Part shown: in pieces, positions 55,174 through 64,000 of the stretch | How positions within the stretch are numbered: the stretch's first letter is position 1 | Layout: every line of letters begins with the position of its first letter | NCBI GenBank assembly: GCA_936450465.1 | Contig: OW388290.1 | Location: 21,441,457 to 21,505,456 of the forward strand | Direction of reading: 5' to 3' | Length of the DNA: 64,000 nt | Origin: Gibbula magus | Lineage: Eukaryota; Mollusca; Gastropoda; Trochida; Trochidae | Notes under the pieces: generated by a model | The model's input: the letters and a program-made list of their open reading frames with translations, nothing else | Told to the model about the DNA's origin: nothing | Databases searched by the model: none | Translations under genes and position numbers: made by a program

Positions 55174-56433
55174 CAAGTTTATTTTCTTAAAAACCACCCA
55201 CGGTGGTACAAGAGAATACAAGTATACATATATTACATAAACAGACAAGAATGGTGTTATACAATGTAAAGGTCACTTCAGATTATTATAGACAATACAT
55301 AAATATTTCGATAGCTTTTTAATTTCGGACAATTTTCTGGCGCAGAGAAGACTTTTATATTTGTGTAAACTTTGCCATTTAAAATAAGCTTCATTAATAT
55401 AAAGACGTCGTTCAGTATCAAAGGCTTTACATTTAAATATACAATGCATTTCATCTGCAATTGCTGGGGAATCGCACAGAGGGCATGTTCTATCCTCGCG
55501 GGATAAACCACGCCATCTGCCGGTTTCTACTGGGAAATTATGATTACTTGTTCTTAGTTTGAGAATCGCGATATGTAATGGTTTTGAGAGAAGCAGAAAA
55601 TGTTCGAAAGAAGGGGTATCTTTAATAAAAGTGTAATACATTCCTTTAGAGCTGTTGAGAACAGAACTTCGCCAGGATTGATAGAAATGATCTCTCGATA
55701 TCATTTCTACTTGTGATGCGACCCATTTTGGGGGATAATTATATGGATTTCTAAATACATCACTCAGTCCGCATCTATTCAGAATATGCTCCACATTTTT
55801 AAGCCAAACATGTTCTTTACCTTTAATGATTCTATCATGCATCAAATATTCTAGGATTGTTTTAGATATTTTACTTTTTTCAGTGATAAGTGTGTTATGC
55901 CAGAACATAATTGTTCTCTTTGCTATTTTAATGCTCAATGGTTCTCTACCAAGTTCACCATATACAAAGAAATTAGCGGTAGAATTTCTTAAGTTTGTTG
56001 ACAGTTTGAGAAATTTAAGATGGAGTCTTTCAAGGATTTCAGTATTTTCGTAACCCCATAATTCACAACCATATAACAAAATAGGTAAAATCATGACATC
56101 AAAAGCTTTAAAAGAGTATCTAAGGGTAAATGGTTATTCTTTGCTCTACGCAGAAGACAGAACATAGCTTTGGAAGCATTATGCGACAGCTGTTTAATGG
56201 CAGAGACAAATTTTCTGTTTCGGTGTACTGATATACCAAGATAAGTGTAAGAGTCTTGGAACGAAATTTTTTGATCACCTAATAGAAAACATGTTTTATA
56301 GGTCCTCCTCCGAATACAACAACCTTGGTTTTTGAAATATTAACTTCCAGCTTCCAACGCTTACAGTATTCGTTAAATACATCTAACGAGTGCTGAATAG
56401 AGACGGGGTCATCACCAAATAGAACAGTGTCAT
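55174..56433 (-). mobile_element. 5'-truncated LINE, array copy c
   Basis: Almost identical to copy b. The 273-codon frame at 55273-56094 differs by Cys for Tyr in DEMHYIF. Sequence continuing to 57027 also matches that after copy b (for example ATTGAGGGTC), showing the block was duplicated. Confidence 0.9.
55273..56094 (-). pseudogene. LINE ORF2 C-terminal part, copy c
   Basis: 273 uninterrupted codons, duplicate of copy b. Confidence 0.85.
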
Positions 56434-57499
56434 CCAATGATAGGTCCTGCCACTGGATATGTCAATTACTAGGCAATCAACAGCCACTTAGTTGTGTACA
56501 CATCAATGGCAAATATCAACCTTGATAGCACGAATCCTTTTTCACATTTTTCATTTTTAAATACATTAAAATGATATGTTTGAAAATATTTTAGACAAAT
56601 GTTTCAAGATGTGACAATTACCTATGGATTTAAAAACAAACTACTCACAGACTAACTTTACAAACAATGATAATGTACATGACGGGTTACTGTTGAGTTG
56701 TACTGATTGAGTCAGACAATGTTTGTTTAGCTTCCATTGTCTTACAAATAAGGGACAGTAATATTTTGTCTCAGTGTCTAGAGAATAAGTTATTGAGTTA
56801 AAAGATATCTGTCATCGCTAAATGTTGGGAATTGATGTAGATATTAGGTTTTACTGAAAATTACAAGACTCTCCATTGAAGACTATTCCAAAGACAATAA
56901 AACAATGAAAGCATGAAGCCAACTTTTAAGATAGAGAAAAGGAAAGGCATGAGCACGGACATCATAAGAATATCGATTCTTCAGTGTTGAACACTGCATT
57001 TGTGTATTTAACTATTGAGGGTCTTATCACAAAGAAACTTTCACACAATTGAAACGGCGTAAGAAGCCAGTTCTTTAAGATGCTGACTTTGTCAAAATGA
57101 ACAAGTAAGAGACTGAACATTTGCACATGCGACTTTTTCTTGGAAGGCCCATTTCATGACCTTTTAAATCAGTATTAAATTCATGAAAGAGTGTTATTTA
57201 AACTGCGTTAAATTTGCTATTTAGTGTCGTGTGTACATATGTTTGATATACATATATATTTCAAAAGCATTTCTGATAAATTAGCTTCAAAGTATTCTAT
57301 GATTGTATTTCAAATTGCTTGAGTGCAATGAACCTTTATTTTGGTGTTTTGGCTGTTGATAGCCGTAGAGTTGGGAGTTTTAATAATGTATTGGCATTGT
57401 TTCAAGTCATCTTTTGTGATATTTGTAAGCTCTGAGAAGAGCTGTTTAGTGTAGAGAACACTATTTTGGAAGAACTGCATTGTGCATGTTCTTGAGTAT

Positions 57500-57811
57500 C
57501 TAGTACTCCATTTCTTCACTGTCGTATTCCTCCGAGTCGGACTGACTGTTGACAGACACATAGTATCTGAGCTCGGCAATCTTCTCAGCCTTTCCACAAG
57601 CATACTCGTAGTATGCATTGCGAACACCTTCAACTGATGCCATTCTAAGTCGCAGGTTGTATCTGAATGAACGGTGGTTTTCTTGGCGAGCCTTGTCATA
57701 ACGTTTCTGCAGACCTTCCAAGCGGTCGTTGAGAAGGACAACCTGCTCACATGCCTTCTTGAAGCGAGTCTCAGTCTCGTAGAGTTGGGCGTAGAGGTGG
57801 AATTTTTCCAT
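57500..57811 (-). CDS. Array gene copy 8
   Basis: Full frame, twin of copy 5: same silent Glu codon and same altered TATA (ATTAAT). Stem-loop at 57428-57443. One G is lost in the 3' flank (TTGGTGTTTTGG). Confidence 0.55.
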   Translation of the reverse strand: MEKFHLYAQLYETETRFKKACEQVVLLNDRLEGLQKRYDKARQENHRSFRYNLRLRMASVEGVRNAYYEYACGKAEKIAELRYYVSVNSQSDSEEYDSEEMEY

Positions 57812-59020
57812 GGTATTGCTAGTAGAAACGATTCAGGAAATCTGATGCCAAATCCAACAGGTCACGGCAATTAATACACTGGTGATGACACGCCCACTGT
57901 TAATGCGTGTCAAAACCTTCTCAAATTTGCATTTGCACTGATTAGCCTGGAATCCAATGATAGGTCCTGCCACTGGATATGTCAATTACTAGGCAATCAA
58001 CAGCCACTTAGTTGTGTACACATCAATGGCAAATATCAACCGTGATAGCACGAATCCTTTTTCACATTTTTCATTTTTAAATACATTAAAATGATATGTT
58101 TGAAAATATTTTAGACAAATGTTTCAAGATGTGACAATTACCTATGGATTTAAAAACAAACTACTCACAGACTAACTTTACAAACAATGATAATGTACAT
58201 GACGGGTTACTGTTGAGTTGTACTGATTGAGTCAGACAATGTTTGTTTAGCTTCCATTGTCTTACAAATAAGGGACAGTAATATTTTGTCTCAGTGTCTA
58301 GAGAATAAGTTATTGAGTTAAAAGATATCTGTCATCGCTAAATGTTGGGAATTGATGTAGATATTAGGTTTTACTGAAAATTACAAGACTCTCCATTGAA
58401 GACTATTCCAAAGACAATAAAACAATGAAAGCATGAAGCCAACTTTTTAGATAGAGAAAAGGAAAGGCATGAGCACGGACATCACAAGAATATCGATTCT
58501 TCAGTGTTGAACACTGCATTTGTGTATTTAACTATTAAGGGTCTTATCACAAAGAAAATTTCACACAATTGAAACGGCGTAAGAAGCCAGTTCTTTAAGA
58601 TGCTGACTTTGTCAAAATGAACAAGTAAGAGACTGAACATTTGCACATGCGACTTTTTCTTGGAAGGCCCAATTCATGACCTTTTAAATCAGTATTAAAT
58701 TCATGAAAGAGTGTTATTTAAACTGCGTAAAATTTGCTATTTAGTGTCGTGTGTACATATGTTTGATATACATATATATTTCCAAAGCATTTCTGATAAA
58801 TTAGCTTCAAAGTATTCTATGATTGTATTTCAAATTGCTTGAGTGCAATGAACCTTTATTTTGGTGGTTTTGGCTGTTGATAGCCGTAGAGTTGGGAGTT
58901 TTAATAATGTATTGGCATTGTTTCAAGTCATCTTTTGTGATATTTGTAAGCTCTGAGAAGAGCTGTTTAGTGTAGAGAACACTATTTTGGAAGAACTGCA
59001 TTGTGCATGTTCTTGAGTAT

Positions 59021-59323
59021 CTAGTACTCCATTTCTTCACTGTCGTATTCCTCCGAGTCGGACTGACTGTTGACAGACATATAGTATCTGAGCTCGGCAA
59101 TCTTCTCAGCCTTTCCACAAGCATACTCGTAGTATGCATTGCGAACACCTTCAACTGATGCCATTCTAAGTCGCAGGTTGTATCTGAATGAACGGTGGTT
59201 TTCTTGGCGAGCCTTGTCATAACGTTTCTGCAGACCTTCCAAGCGGTCGTTGAGAAGGACAACCTGCTCACATGCCTTCTTGAAGCGAGTCTCAGTCTCG
59301 TAGAGTTGGGCGTAGAGGTGGAA
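59021..59323 (-). pseudogene. Array gene copy 9, start codon deleted
   Basis: Twin of copy 6 with the same 9-bp deletion, the same Met for Val and the same altered TATA. Stem-loop at 58949-58964. Confidence 0.8.
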
Positions 59324-60532
59324 TTTCTCGCTAGTAGAAACGATTCAGGAAATCTGATGCCAAATCCAACAGGTCACGGCAATTTATTCACTGGTGATGA
59401 CACGCCCGCTGTTAATGCGTGTCAAAACCTTCTCAAATTTGCATTTGCACTGATTAGCCTGGAATCCAATGATAGGTCCTGCCACTGGATATGTCAATTA
59501 CTAGGCAATCAACAGCCACTTAGTTGTGTACACATCAATGGCAAATATCAACCTTGATAGCACGAATCCTTTTTCACATTTTTCATTTTTAAATACATTA
59601 AAATGATATGTTTGAAAATATTTTAGACAAATGTTTCAAGATGTGACAATTACCTATGGATTTAAAAACAAACTACTCACAGACTAACTTTACAAACAAT
59701 GATAATGTACATGACGGGTTACTGTTGAGTTGTACTGATTGAGTCAGACAATGTTTGTTTAGCTTCCATTGTCTTACAAATAAGGGACAGTAATATTTTG
59801 TCTCAGTGTCTAGAGAATAAGTTATTGAGTTAAAAGATATCTGTCATCGCTAAATGTTGGGAATTGATGTAGATATTAGGTTTTACTGAAAATTACAAGA
59901 CTCTCCATTGAAGACTATTGCAAAGACAATAAAACAATGAAAGCATGAAGCCAACTTTTAAGATAGAGAAAAGGAAAGGCATGAGCACGGACATCACAAG
60001 AATATCGATTCTTCAGTGTTGAACACTGCATTTGTGTATTTAACTATTAAGGGTCTTATCACAAAGAAAGTTTCACACAATTGAAACGGCGTAAGAAGCC
60101 AGTTCTTTAAGATGCTGACTTTGTCAAAATGAACAAGTAAGAGACTGAACATTTGCACATACGACTTTTTCTTGGAAGGCCCATTTCATGACCTTTTAAA
60201 TCAGTATTAAATTCATGAAAGAGTGTTATTTAAACTTCATTAAATTTGCTGTTTAGTGTCGTGTGTACATATGTTTGATATACATATATATTTCAAAAGC
60301 ATTTCTGATAAATTAGCTTCAAAGTATTCTATGATTGTATTTCAAACTGCTTGAGTGCAATGAACCTTTATTTTGGTGGTTTTGGCTGTTGATAGCCGTA
60401 GAGTTGGGAGTTTTAATAATGTATTGGCATTGTTTCAAGTCATCTTTTGTGATATTTGTAAGCTCTGAGAAGAGCTGTTTAGTGTTGAGAACACTATTTT
60501 GGAAGAACTGCATTGTGCATGTTCTTGAGTAT

Positions 60533-60844
60533 CTAGTACTCCATTTCTTCACTGTCGTATTCCTCCGAGTCGGACTGACTGTTGACAGACACATAGTATC
60601 TGAGCTCGGCAATCTTCTCAGCCTTTCCACAAGCACACTCGTAGTATGCATTGCGAACACCTTCAACTGATGCCATTCTAAGTCGCAGGTTGTATCTGAA
60701 TGAACCGTGGTTTTCTTGGCGAGCCTTGTCATAACGTTTCTGCAGACCTTCCAAGCGGTCGTTGAGAAGGACAACCTGCTCACATGCCTTCTTGAAGCGA
60801 GTCTCAGTCTCGTAGAGTTGGGCGTAGAGGTGGAATTTCTCCAT
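60533..60844 (-). CDS. Array gene copy 10
   Basis: Full frame, twin of copy 7 in its coding changes (Gly, Cys), but without the upstream LINE. Octamer (in TTTGCATCTGC), CCAAT and TATA are kept. Stem-loop at 60461-60476. Confidence 0.65.
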   Translation of the reverse strand: MEKFHLYAQLYETETRFKKACEQVVLLNDRLEGLQKRYDKARQENHGSFRYNLRLRMASVEGVRNAYYECACGKAEKIAELRYYVSVNSQSDSEEYDSEEMEY

Positions 60845-62053
60845 GGTATTGCTAGTAGAAACGACTCAGGAAATCTGATGCCATATCCAATAGGTCACGG
60901 CAATTTATACACTGGTGATGACACGCCCGCTGTTAATGCGTGTCAAAACCTTCTCAAATTTGCATCTGCACTGATTAGCCTGGATTCCAATGATAGGTCC
61001 TGCCACTGGATATGTCAATTACTAGCCAATCAACAGCCACTTAGTTGTGTACACATCAATGGCAAATATCAACCTTGATAGCACGAATCCTTTTTCACAT
61101 TTTTCATTTTTAAATACATTAAAATGATATGTTTGAAAATATTTTAGACAAATGTTTCAAGATGTGACAATTACCTATGGATTTAAAAACAAACTACTCA
61201 CAGACTAACTTTACAAACAATGATAATGTACATGACGGGTTACTGTTGAGTTGTACTGATTGAGTCAGACAATGTTTTTTTAGCTTCCATTGTCTTACAA
61301 ATAAGGGACAGTAATATTTTGTCTCAGTGTCTAGAGAATAAGTTATTGAGTTAAAAGATATCTGTCATCGCTAAATGTTGGGAATTGATGTAGATATTAG
61401 GTTTTACTGAAAATTACAAGACTCTCCATTGAAGACTATTCCAAAGACAATAAAACAATGAAAGCATGAAGCCAACTTTTAAGATAGAGAAAAGGAAAGG
61501 CATGAGCACGGACATCACAAGAATATCGATTCTTCAGTGTTGAACACTGCATTTGTGTATTTAACTATTAAGGGTCTTATCACAAAGAAAGTTTCACACA
61601 ATTGAAACGGCGTAAGAAGCCAGTTTTTTAAGATGCTGACTTTGTCAAAATGAACAAGTAAGAGACTGTACATTTGCACATGCGACTTTTTCTTGGAAGG
61701 CCCATTTCATGACCTTTTAAATCAGTATTAAATTCATGAAAGAGTGTTATTTAAACTGCGTTAAATTTGCTGTTTAGTGTCGTGTGTACATTTGTTTGAT
61801 ATACATATATATTTCAAAAGCATTTCTGATAAATTAGCTTCAAAGTATTCTATGATTGTATTTCAAATTGCTTGAGTGCAATGAACCTTTATTTTGGTGG
61901 TTTTGGCTGTTGATAGCCGTAGAGTTGGGAGTTTTAATAATGTATTGGCATTGTTTCAAGTCATCTTTTGTGATATTTGTAAGCTCTGAGAAGAGCTGTT
62001 TAGTGTTGAGAACACTATTTTGGAAGAACTGCATTGTGCATGTTCTTGAGTAT

Positions 62054-62365
62054 CTAGTACTCCATTTCTTCACTGTCGTATTCCTCCGAGTGGGACTGAC
62101 TGTTGACAGACACATAGTATCTGAGCTCGGCAATCTTCTCAGCCTTTCCACAAGCATACTCGTAGTATGCATTGCGAACACCTTCAACTGATGCCATTCT
62201 AAGTCGCAGGTTGTATCTGAATGAACGGTGGTTTTCTTGGCGAGCCTTGTCATAACGTTTCTGCAGACCTTCCAAGCGGTCGTTGAGAAGGACAACCTGC
62301 TCACATGCCTTCTTGAAGCGAGTCTCAGTCTCGTAGAGTTGGGCGTAGAGGTGGAATTTCTCCAT
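62054..62365 (-). CDS. Array gene copy 11
   Basis: Full frame with His for Asp in the acidic tail (SQSHSEEY). All promoter motifs and the stem-loop (61982-61997) are intact. Confidence 0.65.
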   Translation of the reverse strand: MEKFHLYAQLYETETRFKKACEQVVLLNDRLEGLQKRYDKARQENHRSFRYNLRLRMASVEGVRNAYYEYACGKAEKIAELRYYVSVNSQSHSEEYDSEEMEY

Positions 62366-63574
62366 GGTATTGCTAGTAGAAACGATTCAGGAAATCTGAT
62401 GCCAAATCCAACAGGTCACGGCAATTTATACACTGGTGATGACACGCCCGCTGTTAATGCGTGTCAAAACCTTCTCAAATTTGCATTTGCACTGATTAGC
62501 CTGGATTCCAATGATAGGTCCTGCCACTGGATATGTCAATTACTAGGCAATCAACAGCCACTTAGTTGTGTACACATCAATGGCAAATATCAACCTTGAT
62601 AGCACGAATCCTTTTTCACATTTTTCATTTTTAAATACATTAAAATGATATGTTTGAAAATATTTTAGACAAATGTTTCAAGATGTGACAATTACCTATG
62701 GATTTAAAAACAAACTACTCACAGACTAACTTTACAAACAATGATAATGTACATGACGGGTTACTGTTGAGTTGTACTGATTGAGTCAGACAATGTTTGT
62801 TTAGCTTCCATTGTCTTACAAATAAGGGACAGTAATATTTTGTCTCAGTGTCTAGAGAATAAGTTATTGAGTTAAAAGATATCTGTCATCGCTAAATGTT
62901 GGGAATTGATGTAGATATTAGGTTTTACTGAAAATTACAAGACTCTCCATTGAAGACTATTCCAAAGACAATAAAACAATGAAAGCATGAAGCCAACTTT
63001 TAAGATAGAGAAAAGGAAAGGCATGAGCACGGACATCACAAGAATATCGATTCTTCAGTGTTGAACACTGCATTTGTGTATTTAACTATTAAGGGTCTTA
63101 TCACAAAGAAAGTTTCACACAATTGAAACGGCGTAAGAAGCCAGTTTTTTAAGATGCTGACTTTGTCAAAATGAACAAGTAAGAGACTGTACATTTGCAC
63201 ATGCGACTTTTTCTTGGAAGGCCCATTTCATGACCTTTTAAATCAGTATTAAATTCATGAAAGAGTGTTATTTAAACTGCGTTAAATTTGCTGTTTAGTG
63301 TCGTGTGTACATTTGTTTGATATACATATATATTTCAAAAGCATTTCTGATAAATTAGCTTCAAAGTATTCTATGATTGTATTTCAAATTGCTTGAGTGC
63401 AATGAACCTTTATTTTGGTGGTTTTGGCTGTTGATAGCCGTAGAGTTGGGAGTTTTAATAATGTATTGGCATTGTTTCAAGTCATCTTTTGTGATATTTG
63501 TAAGCTCTGAGAAGAGCTGTTTAGTGTTGAGAACACTATTTTGGAAGAACTGCATTGTGCATGTTCTTGAGTAT

Positions 63575-63886
63575 CTAGTACTCCATTTCTTCACTGTCGT
63601 ATTCCTCCGAGTGGGACTGACTGTTGACAGACACATAGTATCTGAGCTCGGCAATCTTCTCAGCCTTTCCACAAGCATACTCGTAGTATGCATTGCGAAC
63701 ACCTTCAACTGATGCCATTCTAAGTCGCAGGTTGTATCTGAATGAACGGTGGTTTTCTTGGCGAGCCTTGTCATAACGTTTCTGCAGACCTTCCAAGCGG
63801 TCGTTGAGAAGGACAACCTGCTCACATGCCTTCTTGAAGCGAGTCTCAGTCTCGTAGAGTTGGGCGTAGAGGTGGAATTTCTCCAT
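63575..63886 (-). CDS. Array gene copy 12, promoter cut by window end
   Basis: Same as copy 11 including His for Asp. TATA is present. The octamer region runs off the end at 64000. Stem-loop at 63503-63518. Confidence 0.65.
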   Translation of the reverse strand: MEKFHLYAQLYETETRFKKACEQVVLLNDRLEGLQKRYDKARQENHRSFRYNLRLRMASVEGVRNAYYEYACGKAEKIAELRYYVSVNSQSHSEEYDSEEMEY

Positions 63887-64000
63887 GGTATTGCTAGTAG
63901 AAACGATTCAGGAAATCTGATGCCAAATCCAACAGGTCACGGCAATTTATACACTGGTGATGACACGCCCGCTGTTAATGCGTGTCAAAACCTTCTCAAA

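Overview
The window is animal nuclear DNA. It has spliced genes with GT-AG introns, a cadherin-type gene, a THAP-domain exon, several clades of LINE retrotransposon, Tc1-like transposons, MITE-like elements and large satellite blocks. The LINE C-termini and the cadherin repeats with their RN-x-N-x-P linkers look lophotrochozoan, most likely a mollusc (perhaps a gastropod). That placement is inference, because no species marker is present.

Region 1 (1-6.9 kb) is intergenic and full of transposon relics: two inverted copies of a foldback MITE-like repeat (541-753 and 3109-3317), a LINE C-terminal fragment, a Tc1-like transposase relic split by one of those MITEs, and a second Tc1 element (4646-6089) with clear terminal inverted repeats but a broken, internally deleted transposase.

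Region 2 (6.9-31.7 kb) is one plus-strand gene for a divergent secreted-type cadherin. I resolve 16 coding exons (8078-31624) giving 729 codons: a signal peptide, a short N-terminal segment and seven cadherin-like repeats, then a stop with AATAAA 24 bases later and no membrane segment. Introns fall at two fixed phase-0 positions per repeat. The introns hold a 2.7 kb antisense LINE relic, small LINE tails, a 162-bp tandem repeat, a 6 kb 17-bp/85-bp/255-bp hierarchical minisatellite, and a 27-bp minisatellite that begins exactly at the splice donor of the penultimate exon.

Region 3 (31.7-35.3 kb) holds a 969-bp inverted-repeat element with a 9-bp target duplication, dispersed repeats that also occur elsewhere in the window, and on the minus strand the first exon of a THAP zinc-finger gene with a palindromic ETS-type site upstream.

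Region 4 (35.28 kb to the window end) is a tandem array of a 1521-bp unit, 12 copies seen and running off the edge. Each unit carries one intronless minus-strand ORF of 103 codons for an unrecognised coiled-coil protein with an acidic tail. The gene looks histone-like in architecture but not in product: octamer ATTTGCAT, inverted CCAAT, a TATA box 60 bases before the ATG, and 56 bases after the stop a 16-nt hairpin that departs from the metazoan histone mRNA 3' stem-loop consensus only at its terminal base pair. This is the best candidate for an undescribed system. The array has been reshaped by LINE insertions (a 5.66 kb nearly intact L1/Tx1-type element with a 14-bp target duplication, a truncated LINE with a CTGT tail, and three array-borne copies of one truncated LINE with expanding AATC/AACC/AAATC/CCAAT tails) and by a 6.2 kb higher-order duplication. 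Several copies are dead (start codon deleted) or promoter-damaged.
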